64,000 nucleotides of DNA from Gilichinskyi gelida (GTDB lineage: Bacteria; Acidobacteriota; Thermoanaerobaculia; Gp7-AA8), in contig JBBPII010000015.1 in assembly GCA_038040385.1 (NCBI GenBank), positions 86,164 to 150,163 of the forward strand. Direction: 5' to 3'. Under the pieces are notes generated by a model. It did not search any database and was not told the DNA's origin. It saw only the letters and a program-made list of their open reading frames with translations. The position numbers and the translations under genes were made by a program. Shown piece by piece: positions 43,713 to 52,165 of the stretch; the first letter of the stretch is position 1; each line of letters opens with the position of its first letter.

Positions 43713-44800
43713 TCGGTGAGTGCGTCGATGAGCGGCCGCGTGACGACGTCCCACGCGAACCGCGGCCGGACGCGCGCGAGGTTTGATACGCAGCGGGCGA
43801 ACAAACCGTCGTCGCGCAGCAGGCGGATGACGGCGTCGGCGACCGCGCCGCTGTCGCCGGGCGGCACCACCACTCCCAGCCCCTCGGCGGCGACCAGCTC
43901 GGCCGCGAACCCCTCCTCTGTCGTAATGATCGGAACTTCCGCGGCGATGGCGTCGAAGAGGCGCGTGCGTATGGAATGCGCGGCCTCCGCCGTCGGGCGG
44001 TGCAGCATGATAGCGATTTTGCTCCGGCGCAGCCACGAGAGGCGCTCGCCGTACGGCACCCACTCCGGATTGGCCTCCACGTACGGCGCGCCGTGGCGGA
44101 GGAGCTGGTCGAGCCGGTCCTCGCGCCGCCGCTCGATCATGTGGCGGTTGGGCCGCGAGCGTCCGAGGAAGAGAAGCTTGCAAGCGACGCCGGCCTGGTT
44201 GACGGCGATCACGGCATCGACCGCTGTCTTCGGATCGAGCCACTCCCAGGTGCCGCCGCCCCAGAGAACCACGTCCCCCTCTCCCGCCGAGCGGGAGAGG
44301 GACGGCGAAGCCGGGGTGAGGGTCTCCGCTCCGAACGGCACTTCGATGAACGGCGCGCGCGCCCGTCGGTACATCTCGCGCTGCCTGGCGAAAGCGACCA
44401 TGAGGAGATCGCCGGACGCGAGCGCGCGGCGGATGCGCCACCGCTCCGCTTCGAGGTGCACGCGCTGCCGCACCGACGGCGTGCGGCCGTACATCTCGCG
44501 CAGCTCGAGCATGACAGGATCGAAGAGGTCGTAGACGACGCGCTGGCGCCGGCGCAGGCGCCGGAAGCCGCGCGCCGGCTGGCCGACCAGGACGTCCGCG
44601 TTCTCGAGCGCGGCGGCGGCGTCGCGGGTACCGCGGGCGATGACGCGAAAGTCCGCATCGCCCGGCAGCGCGCCCTCGCGCCGCGCGACGAGGGTGGTGG
44701 AAAAGTGCTTGGCCAGCTCCGCGGCGAGGTGCCAGGCGCGGATTCCGGGGCCGGCCATCCGCTCGCCGACCACGTCCGGCGTGTGCACCGTCACTCTCAC
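43691..44800 (-). CDS. Family 4 glycosyltransferase with family B repeat insertion
   Basis: This is a 369-aa GT-B protein: VRVTVHTPDVVGERMAGPG at the N-terminus, FLGRSRPNRHM, and SIRTRLFDAIAAEVPIITT with EEGFAAELV at the donor site. GTG 44800 overlaps the upstream stop (GTGA). The stretch LTPASPSLSRSAGEGDVV is encoded by a family B repeat (44276-44322) and sits just before the VVLWGGGTWEW strand. Confidence 0.87.
   Translation of the reverse strand: MRVTVHTPDVVGERMAGPGIRAWHLAAELAKHFSTTLVARREGALPGDADFRVIARGTRDAAAALENADVLVGQPARGFRRLRRRQRVVYDLFDPVMLELREMYGRTPSVRQRVHLEAERWRIRRALASGDLLMVAFARQREMYRRARAPFIEVPFGAETLTPASPSLSRSAGEGDVVLWGGGTWEWLDPKTAVDAVIAVNQAGVACKLLFLGRSRPNRHMIERRREDRLDQLLRHGAPYVEANPEWVPYGERLSWLRRSKIAIMLHRPTAEAAHSIRTRLFDAIAAEVPIITTEEGFAAELVAAEGLGVVVPPGDSGAVADAVIRLLRDDGLFARCVSNLARVRPRFAWDVVTRPLIDALTEWQKQAD
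44276..44322 (+). repeat. Family B repeat without nuclease gene
   Basis: CCCCTCTCCCGC-CGA-GCGGGAGAGGG plus a shorter second hairpin GGC-GAA-GCC and GGTGAGGG. It has the same plan as the copies around the DUF559 gene and is read in frame, antisense to the element, in a GT4 gene. Confidence 0.85.
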
Positions 44801-45546
44801 GTCAGCAAACCTTCCCACACCCCTCGCAGGCGCGCAATGCTCGGATGCCGGAGCAGCGCCTTCAGATCCTCGATCAGCAGCGCGCCGATGCGCCCGACGC
44901 CGCGATGCCGCCGTGCGACCCAGTAGCGGTTGCGCGTCCGGAGGCGCAACGCGTCGCGGCCGAGGAGCGAGGCCGACGCGGAGCCGCGATGAGAAGCCTT
45001 GATGACCGGCAGCACGCGGGTGGTCCAGCCCGACTGGTGCAGTCGCGCGCAGAGCTCGACGTCTTCGTAGTAGGCGAAGAAGCGCGGATCGAAGAATTGT
45101 TGGCCGATGGCCGTTGACCGATAAAGCGTCGCAGTAGCAGAAACTCCCCACGCCTCGGTCAACGGCCAACGGTCAACGGCCAACCCGTGCCCGATCTGCC
45201 GGAACGTCCCGTCGCGGATGTCGATGCCCGCGCCGTCGATGGTCGCCTCATCCCTGCGAATGACGGTTTGCACCGCTGCGAGCTTCGGATCGCTTTGCAG
45301 CGCCTGCAGGACGGTTTCGAGCCAGTCGGGGTCGAGCACGGCGTCGTTGTTGACGAGCGCGATGGCGTCGCCGCGCGCCTTCGCGTACGCGGCGTTGACC
45401 CCCGCGGCGAAGCCGATGTTGTTCACGCTGTTGTCGTGGACGATCACCTCGAACGGCTTCACCGTCTGAGCGTGGATCGAGTCGAGACACGCGCGCAGCA
45501 TCTCGCCGCCGCCGGCGTCGACCACGATCACCGAGACCTCAGTCAT
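44797..45546 (-). CDS. Family 2 glycosyltransferase
   Basis: This is a 249-aa GT2: VSVIVVDAGGG, VIVHDNSVNNIGFAAGVNAA, ALVNNDAVLDPDW and FFAYYEDVELCARL. Residues about 123-153 (LAVDRWPLTEAWGVSATATL and STAIGQQ) include both arms of a family C repeat, with enzyme sequence (WGVSATATLYR) lying between the arms, so the element seems to have been reshaped after insertion. It overlaps the upstream membrane protein gene by 8 bp. Confidence 0.87.
   Translation of the reverse strand: MTEVSVIVVDAGGGEMLRACLDSIHAQTVKPFEVIVHDNSVNNIGFAAGVNAAYAKARGDAIALVNNDAVLDPDWLETVLQALQSDPKLAAVQTVIRRDEATIDGAGIDIRDGTFRQIGHGLAVDRWPLTEAWGVSATATLYRSTAIGQQFFDPRFFAYYEDVELCARLHQSGWTTRVLPVIKASHRGSASASLLGRDALRLRTRNRYWVARRHRGVGRIGALLIEDLKALLRHPSIARLRGVWEGLLT
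45109..45184. repeat. Split family C repeat inside GT2 gene
   Basis: Left arm TTGGCCGATGGCCGTTGACC (45109-45120 region) and right arm GGTCAACGGCCAACGGTC (from 45157) are separated by about 36 bp that encode conserved enzyme residues. Confidence 0.65.
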
Positions 45547-47413
45547 GGCGCAACCAATCGAGGTTCACCGTGCCCGCGAGGCAGCGCAGCTCGACCCGCC
45601 CCTGGCGGTCGACGAACACCGGCATGACGTTGTACGTGTTCGGCGCCGTCGGCGGCAACACGAACGCGCGCGCCCCGATCTGGATCGTCGCGCCCCCCTC
45701 GGACACGTATCGCAGCCGCGCCGGCCCCGCCTTGGTCAGAAACGACATCGACTCGCCCGGCCGCACCATCCACCCGCCGTGAAAGACGAAGCGCGCCACT
45801 TGATACTCGGTCGGGAACAGCTCGCCGCCTCGGTGAATGACGTGCGCGTCCTCGAAGTCGATGCGGCTGCCCGGCCGAGTGCCAGCTATAGTGAACAGTA
45901 CTATAGCAATCGCTACTATAGTCGGTCGCAGGAAGCGTCCGCTGCGAAAGATGACCAGCGCGGCGACCAGCAGCACACTCGCCACCAACGCGGCAAAGTT
46001 CGGCCGGATGAAGCTGGGAAAGAGGCGCGAGAAGTCGGAGTGGTACGCCTTCGACAGCCACTCCTCCGCCACATTCTCGCCGTTGGCGATGTGAAACAGC
46101 CGCCACGAATACGCCGCGCCGTGGATCACCAACCCCACCGTCCAGACGGCGACGATCGCCAGCGGCGCCGGCGCGATCCGCTCGTACAGCGCCGCCGCGC
46201 CGAGGGCCAGAAACGGAACGAGGAAGACGATGTACCGCAGCGGCGGCGACCACCCGCCGTGCCATTCGGACCGGGGCGCGAGCACCAGGATGTACAGCGC
46301 CGCAGACGCCATCCCCAGCCGGAAGCCCTCGGGCATCGAGCGCCAGCGCGCCAGCGCGATCAGGCCGAACAGGTACAGCGGCGCCTGGAAGGCGATGCCC
46401 GCCGCGCCGTCGAGCGCGAGGCCGAAGAGTCCGATGGGGTAGGCGCGCGCCGACTCGGGGACGAGCTCGCGCAGCCGGTGGGTCCCGGCGATAAGAGCCA
46501 CGAGGAGCACGACCCCTGCGATGATCCATGTGGGACGGGTTCTCCAACCCGTCCGCCGTGACGGGTTAGAGAACCCGTCCCACATCAGCGGCACCGCGAC
46601 GAGCGCGAACCGCACCTTCAGCAGCACCAGCCCCAGCGCCGCCCCCACCCATCGCCCCACCCGCCGCTGCCGCACTCCCCGCACCGCCTCCACGAACAGA
46701 AAGGCCGCCGGCACCTCCGGCCAGAGGCGCGCCGCGTAGAACACGATCGGCGGCCCGAAGGCGAACAGCGGGAAGAGCGCGCGCGTCGCGGCGTCGGAGA
46801 TCCCCTCGTCCTCGAATAGCCGCACCGTCGATCGCGCCAGCAGCGCGCCGAAGAGCGCGATGGTCAGCAGCGCCCCCGCCAGCCCGGCGACGGCGTAGCC
46901 GGGAGCGATCAGCATCGGCAGAAATGGCTCGAGGTGCGAGCGCACGTGGCCGGGGGTGACGCGGTCGCCGAGCTGCGGGACTAGATCCGTGCGCCCGCTG
47001 GCCGTGCGCGAGAGGTCGGCGAACTGGTTGCCGAGGTCGAGGTCGCGGTCGTGGACGAGCGACTCGGCGATCAGCAGGTAGTAGGGCTCGTCGCCGTCCA
47101 GCGGCGTCCGCAACATCAGCGGAATCATCAGGATGTAGAAGAGGAGGGCCAGCAGCGCCGCGCGGTTGGCGCTCCAGCGCACCTCATCGGCGAAGGCGAC
47201 GAACGCGCAGACGATGGTGAGCACCACCGCGCCGGCGGCGACCATCGCCAGGTAAGGGTCGACACTGACGCGCAGCACGCGCGCGAACGCCGCCAGCGCG
47301 CCGAACACCAGCAGCGCGCCGGCCTCGCAGCCGAGACAACGCCACAGCGCGCGGTCGCGCAGCATCAGCAGCGGGGCGAGGATGGCGACGGCGGCGAAGA
47401 GCGCGACGATCAT
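45539..47413 (-). CDS. Polytopic membrane protein, GT-C fold glycosyltransferase-like
   Basis: This is a 624-aa protein with about 12 TM helices. The first large loop holds PLDGDEPYYLLIAESL, the acidic DE motif expected of ArnT/PMT-like GT-C enzymes, and the C-terminal ~120 residues are soluble and beta-rich. The stretch WDGFSNPSRRTGWRTRPTW is encoded by a doubled family E palindrome (46530-46584). ATG 47413 overlaps the upstream stop (ATGA). It is likely a lipid-linked sugar transferase or a polymer-handling protein. Confidence 0.72.
   Translation of the reverse strand: MIVALFAAVAILAPLLMLRDRALWRCLGCEAGALLVFGALAAFARVLRVSVDPYLAMVAAGAVVLTIVCAFVAFADEVRWSANRAALLALLFYILMIPLMLRTPLDGDEPYYLLIAESLVHDRDLDLGNQFADLSRTASGRTDLVPQLGDRVTPGHVRSHLEPFLPMLIAPGYAVAGLAGALLTIALFGALLARSTVRLFEDEGISDAATRALFPLFAFGPPIVFYAARLWPEVPAAFLFVEAVRGVRQRRVGRWVGAALGLVLLKVRFALVAVPLMWDGFSNPSRRTGWRTRPTWIIAGVVLLVALIAGTHRLRELVPESARAYPIGLFGLALDGAAGIAFQAPLYLFGLIALARWRSMPEGFRLGMASAALYILVLAPRSEWHGGWSPPLRYIVFLVPFLALGAAALYERIAPAPLAIVAVWTVGLVIHGAAYSWRLFHIANGENVAEEWLSKAYHSDFSRLFPSFIRPNFAALVASVLLVAALVIFRSGRFLRPTIVAIAIVLFTIAGTRPGSRIDFEDAHVIHRGGELFPTEYQVARFVFHGGWMVRPGESMSFLTKAGPARLRYVSEGGATIQIGARAFVLPPTAPNTYNVMPVFVDRQGRVELRCLAGTVNLDWLRHD
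46530..46584. repeat. Family E palindrome inside membrane protein gene
   Basis: TGTGGGACGGGTTCTCCAAC and its inverse GTTAGAGAACCCGTCCCACA form a long stem, with a smaller inner palindrome. Read in frame between two TM helices. Confidence 0.85.
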
Positions 47414-48561
47414 CGCGCCGGCAGCTCGACGGATTCGATTTGCAGCCTGGCGCCGGGCGGGAGGGTGGCGGCGGCGCGAAAGCGGAGGGAGGCGAAGTCG
47501 CCGCTGCAGGCGACGCCGATCGCTCCCGCCCCGTGCAGCCACGCCGTAGCGCCGTAGCCGCGGATGTCCCCGCGCGTGATCCGCGGCAGCGGATTGCGTG
47601 CGGCGAAGAAGTGCGGGCGGCGAGTGAAGCCGAAGTCGGCGACGTCGCCGATGCGCACCGAGCGCGTGCAGGTGCCGGCGTCGATGGTGCCGAGGAGCGT
47701 GCCGGCCGGGAGGCCGGAGCCGCTGGCCGCGGAGGCGTTGACGATCACGTGCCGCGCGTGCGGAATCGCCAGCGTGGCCTCCTCCCCCCTTCCCAGCGCC
47801 CACCCCACCACCCGCACCGTCCCCGTCGGCGGCTCGAAGCGCGCCACCACCGGCAGCGCGCGCGCCACGATGCCGCTCCACGGCCACATGGCGAACAGCG
47901 CGAGCGCCGCGGCGTACACCAGCGGGCGCAGCTTGCCGATGTAGGGGATGAGAAGGGCGAAGGCGGCGGTGACCAGGATGGGGACGAGCGACCAGCGGGC
48001 GAAGGGGACTGTGGCGAGGAGGGCAGCGGCGAGGACAGGCTGAAGCCTGTCCCACATCATCACCGCGGCGAGGAGGAGCGGGATGAGCGCGGCCTTGCCG
48101 GGATGGACCGGCGTGACTGCGGCGACGGCGAAGACGGCGATGAGGTGGAGTGCGGGCGTCCCGCCCGCATCGGCCGGGCGTCCCGCCCGGCCGCCCTCGT
48201 CGCCGGGCGAGACGCTCGGCGAGTACAGGCGGGACGCCCGCACCCCGAACAGCACCAGCGCGCCGGCGAGCACCACCAGCTCGCGCCACGCCTCCACCTC
48301 GCGCAGCGGGATCCATCGCAGCAGCGCGACGCCGGCGATCACCAGCACCCACCCCTCGCGCGCCACGAGCGCGGCGCCGGCGAAAGCCACGGCGACGATC
48401 GCGCCGCAGGCGAAGAGGCGCGTCCGCTCGTCGGGGAACACCACGATGGCGACGGCCAGCAGCGGAAGGCTGCACTCGATCGCCGCCATCCATCGCGTCC
48501 CGCGCGCAACCCACACGCACGCCAGGAGCACGGCTACGACCAGCGCGAGATCACTCAGCAC
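47410..48561 (-). CDS. Polytopic membrane protein of unknown function
   Basis: This is a 383-aa protein: about eight TM helices followed by a ~130-residue soluble beta-type C-terminus. The GTG start at 48561 lies inside a family F repeat that also encodes the end of dapF. Two more repeat stretches are in frame: SVSPGDEGGRAGRPADAGG (family H, 48150-48243) and MWDRLQPVL (48033-48058). No family recognised. It is the first gene of the minus-strand run feeding into the glycosyltransferases. Confidence 0.65.
   Translation of the reverse strand: MLSDLALVVAVLLACVWVARGTRWMAAIECSLPLLAVAIVVFPDERTRLFACGAIVAVAFAGAALVAREGWVLVIAGVALLRWIPLREVEAWRELVVLAGALVLFGVRASRLYSPSVSPGDEGGRAGRPADAGGTPALHLIAVFAVAAVTPVHPGKAALIPLLLAAVMMWDRLQPVLAAALLATVPFARWSLVPILVTAAFALLIPYIGKLRPLVYAAALALFAMWPWSGIVARALPVVARFEPPTGTVRVVGWALGRGEEATLAIPHARHVIVNASAASGSGLPAGTLLGTIDAGTCTRSVRIGDVADFGFTRRPHFFAARNPLPRITRGDIRGYGATAWLHGAGAIGVACSGDFASLRFRAAATLPPGARLQIESVELPAR
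48033..48058. repeat. GACAGGCTGAAGCCTGTC palindrome
   Basis: A compact stem of 7 bp with a GAA-containing loop, followed by CCCACAT as in family E. It is read in frame in a membrane protein gene. Confidence 0.7.
48150..48243. repeat. Family H repeat (GCGGGCGTCCCGCCC)
   Basis: GTGCGGGCGTCCCGCC and GGCGGGACGCCCGCAC form the outer stem; inside are CGGCCGGGCGTCCCGCCC units. Related GC-rich repeats lie at 2765-2844 and 58602-58697. Confidence 0.7.
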
Positions 48562-49447
48562 TCAGCACTTTTTCCGCCGGATTCCGGACGAATTCCGGAT
48601 CGAAGCCCTCGATGGTCTCCGGCGTGAACGCCGCGCGATAGACCAGCCGCGCGTCGCCGCGAAGCTGGACGTCGCGCACCTCGCGGCCCTTCCCATCGTC
48701 AACGACGGCGAGGTTCACTTCCAGCGTGATCCCGCTCCGCGTCAGCACCGCCACCGGCGGCTTCACCTTGCCGAAGAGCGCGCTCACCGCGCTGGAGGCC
48801 ACCACGCCTGATCCGCACGACAGCGTCTCCGCCTCCACGCCGCGCTCGTAGGTTCGCACTTCGATGTCGCTGGGGCCGCGCACCACCACGAAATTCACAT
48901 TCGCGCCGGCCGGCTGCAGATCGGGATGCTTGCGGATCGCGCTGCCGAGGGGAGCGATGTCCTGCGACCAGAGATCGTCGCGCAGGAAGATGACGTAATG
49001 CGGCACGCCGACCACGATGAAACTGCCGCGCACGATGCGGTCGCCGACGCGCAGCGGCCGCTCGGCGCGGAACGAGTGCGGCGGCGGCAGGGCCAGCGTG
49101 ACGTAGCCGCCGTCGCTGACTTCCGCGCCGACGATCCCCGCGCCGGTCTCGATGGTCATCCGCTTGGGAGCGATGACGTTCATGTAGGCGAAGCGCGCCG
49201 CGCAGCGCGTGCCGTTGGCGCAGAGCTCCCCCACCGACCCGTCGGCGTTGAAGTAGCGCATGCGGAGCGTCGCCCGGGCCGAGGTTTCGATCAGGATCAG
49301 GCCGTCGGCGCCGACCGAGAGGTGGGGCGTGCAGACCCGCCGCGTAAGCTCCACCGGATCGGCCACCCGCGAGCCGCGGTTGTCGATCACCACGAAGTCG
49401 TTGCCGCCGCCGGCCATCTTGGCGAAGGCCAGCGGATCTTGTTTCAT
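48551..49447 (-). CDS. dapF: Diaminopimelate epimerase
   Basis: A 298-aa enzyme converting LL- to meso-diaminopimelate for lysine and peptidoglycan synthesis. Both catalytic Cys regions are present: LCANGTRCAA and ETLSCGSGVVAS; GGGNDFVVID opens the protein. ATG 49447 is the likely start; 49474 is an alternative. The final residues (KVLSAE) and stop are encoded by a family F repeat, which also provides the start of the next gene. Confidence 0.95.
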   Translation of the reverse strand: MKQDPLAFAKMAGGGNDFVVIDNRGSRVADPVELTRRVCTPHLSVGADGLILIETSARATLRMRYFNADGSVGELCANGTRCAARFAYMNVIAPKRMTIETGAGIVGAEVSDGGYVTLALPPPHSFRAERPLRVGDRIVRGSFIVVGVPHYVIFLRDDLWSQDIAPLGSAIRKHPDLQPAGANVNFVVVRGPSDIEVRTYERGVEAETLSCGSGVVASSAVSALFGKVKPPVAVLTRSGITLEVNLAVVDDGKGREVRDVQLRGDARLVYRAAFTPETIEGFDPEFVRNPAEKVLSAE

Positions 49448-49500
49448 GGCTTGAACTTGGGTGCGGCCGGTCATCGGAATTTTCGCTTCAGGGGCAGCCT

Positions 49501-49529
49501 TTGAAGGCCCGTCTATTCTCGCATGTAAC
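49501..49529 (+). promoter_or_regulatory. Possible promoter of VWA protein gene
   Basis: TTGAAG and TGTAAC are spaced by 17 bp in the dapF/VWA divergent region. Each box matches the sigma-70 consensus at four of six positions. Confidence 0.35.
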
Positions 49530-49546
49530 GGAGCGCTCGCTCCGTT
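49527..49546 (+). promoter_or_regulatory. 5'-leader inverted repeat of VWA protein gene
   Basis: AACGGAGCG and CGCTCCGTT are perfect complements with a 2-nt loop. It lies just upstream of the ribosome-binding site and could be an operator or an RNA hairpin. Confidence 0.45.
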
Positions 49547-49563
49547 CGTCTATCCCAGCGGAG

Positions 49564-51249
49564 ATGCACGTGAAACGAATCCTCGCCTTCATTACGCTCG
49601 CCGCGACGACCCTCGTCGCGCAGCAGTCCAATCAACAGCCTGCAGCCGAGATGCCGAAGCTCGCCGAGAGCATCGACGTCAAGGTCATCAACGTCGACGT
49701 GGTGGTCACCGACCGGAAAGGCGTCCCCATCACCGGCCTGACCAAGGACGACTTCGAGCTCTTCGAGAACGGGCAGCCCAAGCTGATCTCCAACTTCTAC
49801 GAAGTGCAGGGGAAAAAGGCGACCAACATCTCCATCATCCCCGCCGGCGAGGAGAAGCCGGTGGCCACCGTGCCGGCCGAAGAGATGAACGAGACCCTCC
49901 GGCGCCGCATCATCTTCTACGTCGACAACCTCTCGCTGCAGCCGTTCAACCGCAACCGCGTCTTCAAGGACATGAAGGAGTTCGCCAAGAACGTCATGCG
50001 TCCGGGCGACGAGGCCATGGTGGCGACCTTCAACCGCAGCATGAAGATCCGCGCGAACTTCACGCGCGACCCCATCCAGATCCAGCAGACCCTCGACGTC
50101 ATCGCCGGCGAGTCCGCCCTCGGCGTCGCCAACCGCAGCGAGCGCCGCGACGTCGAGAAGCGCATTCAGGATGCCGACAACTACAGCGAGGCGGTCGCCG
50201 CCGCGCGGCAGTACGGGCAGTCGGTCGAGCACGACCTCCGGCAGAGCGTGGAGTCGCTCAAGGGCCTGATGAGCACTCTGGCCGGCGTGGAGGGGAAGAA
50301 GATCCTCGTGCTGACCACCGAGGGATTTCAGATCCAGCCGGGCCGTGAGATGTTCTACCTGGTCGACGAGATCTCGCGCGAGAAGGGGTGGCCGGCCGGC
50401 GGGACGATGCTGGAGGGGATGACCTTCAACTCCGCGTCGACCATCCAGATGCTGGCCAAGACGGCCAACGCCAACGGCATCACCATGTACACCCTGCACG
50501 CCGGCGGCCTCGCCGCGGCGAGCGACGGCGGGCTGGCGGAGCGCGACCGGCCCATTCCGTACGCCGTGACGCAGGCGGCGGTCTCCAACAGCACCGAGTC
50601 GCTGCAGGTGCTCGCCGAGATGACCGGCGGTCTGGCGTCGATCAACACCAACAACTTCTCCGGCGCGTTCAAGAACATCCTGCGCGACCTCGACTCGTAC
50701 TACTCCCTCGGCTACCGCGCCGGCACCGAGCGCGTCGACCGCCAGCGCTCGCTCGACGTGCGCATCAAGGGCCGCCGCGGCTACATCGTCCGCTCGCGGC
50801 AGTCGTTCGTGGAGAAGTCGACCTTCGCCGAGATGAGCGATCGCGTCATCGCCAACCTGCTCTATCGCTCCAAGGCGAACGATCTCAACGTCCGGGTGAA
50901 GATCAACACCCCGGTGCCGGCGGACGATCTCTTCCGCGTCCCCGTCGAGATCCAGATCCCGATGGAGAGCCTCGCGCTGCTGCCGCAGGGCGAGTCGTAC
51001 CTCGGCGGCTTCACCGTCTACGTGGCCGTGGCCAATAAGGACGGCGACATGTCCGACGTCGCGCAGAGACAGCAGCAGATCCGCGTGCCGCAGGCCGACA
51101 TGGCCAAGATCAAGGGGAAGTACTACACGTACGTCCTCGATCTCCTGATGGAGCGCGGCGTGAACCGCGTCTCGATCGGCGTGGTGGACGACGTCTCGAA
51201 CGTGACGGGATTCGATCGGCAGCAGGTGATTGCGCAAGACCTGCGGTAG
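49564..51249 (+). CDS. Acidobacterial VWFA-related secreted protein
   Basis: This is a 561-aa protein. After a signal peptide (RILAFITLAATTLVAQ) comes a Big/CarboxypepD-like segment VVVTDRKGVPITGLTKDDF, then the VWFA-related domain with FYVDNLSLQPFNRNRV and ILVLTTEGFQ. This N-terminal pattern is the TIGR03436-type VWFA-related family, which is highly expanded in Acidobacteriota. Its function is not known; it may be a secreted or surface protein. A GTG at 49570 is an attractive alternative start, because GGAG lies 6 nt before it. Confidence 0.85.
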   Translation: MHVKRILAFITLAATTLVAQQSNQQPAAEMPKLAESIDVKVINVDVVVTDRKGVPITGLTKDDFELFENGQPKLISNFYEVQGKKATNISIIPAGEEKPVATVPAEEMNETLRRRIIFYVDNLSLQPFNRNRVFKDMKEFAKNVMRPGDEAMVATFNRSMKIRANFTRDPIQIQQTLDVIAGESALGVANRSERRDVEKRIQDADNYSEAVAAARQYGQSVEHDLRQSVESLKGLMSTLAGVEGKKILVLTTEGFQIQPGREMFYLVDEISREKGWPAGGTMLEGMTFNSASTIQMLAKTANANGITMYTLHAGGLAAASDGGLAERDRPIPYAVTQAAVSNSTESLQVLAEMTGGLASINTNNFSGAFKNILRDLDSYYSLGYRAGTERVDRQRSLDVRIKGRRGYIVRSRQSFVEKSTFAEMSDRVIANLLYRSKANDLNVRVKINTPVPADDLFRVPVEIQIPMESLALLPQGESYLGGFTVYVAVANKDGDMSDVAQRQQQIRVPQADMAKIKGKYYTYVLDLLMERGVNRVSIGVVDDVSNVTGFDRQQVIAQDLR

Positions 51250-51256
51250 GGCGAGT

Positions 51257-51356
51257 TCATCCTGAGCGAAGCGAAGGATCTTCGGTTCGACCGGCTGCGC
51301 TCGTGGTTTTGTGCTCGGCCAGTCGAGCCGAAGATCCTTCGCTTCGCTCAGGATTG
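51257..51356. repeat. Family A repeat, TTTTGT-core subtype
   Basis: TTCATCCTGAGCGAAGCGAA and TTCGCTTCGCTCAGGAT form the outer stem, with AGATCCTTCG/CGAAGGATCT pairing continuing inwards. The core contains TTCGACCGGC and a TTTTGT stretch. It lies between the VWA gene and truA; the same subtype is at 61914-62020. Confidence 0.85.
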
Positions 51357-51359
51357 GCC

Positions 51360-52067
51360 TTGAGAATCCTCTTCACTCTGCAGTACCTCGGCACCCGCTA
51401 CGCCGGCTGGCAGATGCAGGCCAACGCCACCGGCGTGCAGAGCGTGTTCGAGGCGGCGCTGTCGACGGTGTTCAACATGCCGGTCCGGGCGGAGGGGGCC
51501 GGCCGCACTGACTCCGGCGTTCACGCCCGGGCGCAGCGGGCGCACGCGGACGTACCGTTTGCCATCGACGACCGCGGGCTGCGGATGGGGCTCAACAATC
51601 TGCTGCCGTCCGACATCCGCGTCACAGCCGTGGAGAGCGTCGCGGACGACTTCCACTGCCGCTTCGCCGCGAAGCAGAAGACGTACTGCTACCGCGTCTG
51701 GAACGGCGCGGTGGCCGACGTCTTCAGCGCCGAGACGCACACGTACGAGGCGCAGCCGCTCGACGCCGAGGCCATGCAGAGCGCGGCGCAGGCGCTGGTG
51801 GGGACGCACGACTTCGCGCCGTTCACCGTGGCCGAGCCGGAGGTCAGCTCCACCACCCGCACCGTAGAGCGAATCGACGTCGTCCGCGACGGCGACGCGA
51901 TCTCCATCACCGTGGTCGCCGACGGCTTCCTCCGCTACATGGTCCGCCGCATCGCCGGCTCGCTCATCGAGATCGGCCGAGGGAAGCTGGAGGCGGGTGC
52001 GATCTGGACCGAAGCGCGATGGACGGCACCGGCCAAAGGTCTGACGCTGTGGGAGATCGAGTACTGA
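51360..52067 (+). CDS. truA: tRNA pseudouridine(38-40) synthase
   Basis: A 235-aa enzyme making pseudouridine at positions 38-40 of tRNAs. The catalytic Asp is in GAGRTDSGVHARAQ. The TTG at 51360 is chosen because the preceding in-frame codons belong to the repeat; it yields RILFTLQYLGTRYAGWQ, the usual family start. A family D repeat begins right after the stop. Confidence 0.94.
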   Translation: MRILFTLQYLGTRYAGWQMQANATGVQSVFEAALSTVFNMPVRAEGAGRTDSGVHARAQRAHADVPFAIDDRGLRMGLNNLLPSDIRVTAVESVADDFHCRFAAKQKTYCYRVWNGAVADVFSAETHTYEAQPLDAEAMQSAAQALVGTHDFAPFTVAEPEVSSTTRTVERIDVVRDGDAISITVVADGFLRYMVRRIAGSLIEIGRGKLEAGAIWTEARWTAPAKGLTLWEIEY

Positions 52068-52143
52068 GGTTGCGAGGTCTCGCGGTCGCGGGGTCTCGCG
52101 GCCACACCCAACCCGAGACCGCGAGACCCCGAGACCGCGCAAC
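52068..52143. repeat. Family D repeat between truA and uppS
   Basis: GGTTGCGAGGTCTCGCGG faces GAGACCGCGAGACCCCGA and CCGCGCAAC. It begins at the truA stop codon. Confidence 0.8.
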
Positions 52144-52165
52144 TGATAACATCACGCGCTTCGAA

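Noticed and set aside
45539..48520. 993-aa frame as one giant membrane protein
   Set aside because: The first ~370 residues are Arg-rich shadow of the 383-aa membrane protein gene; the true start is ATG 47413, overlapping the upstream stop.
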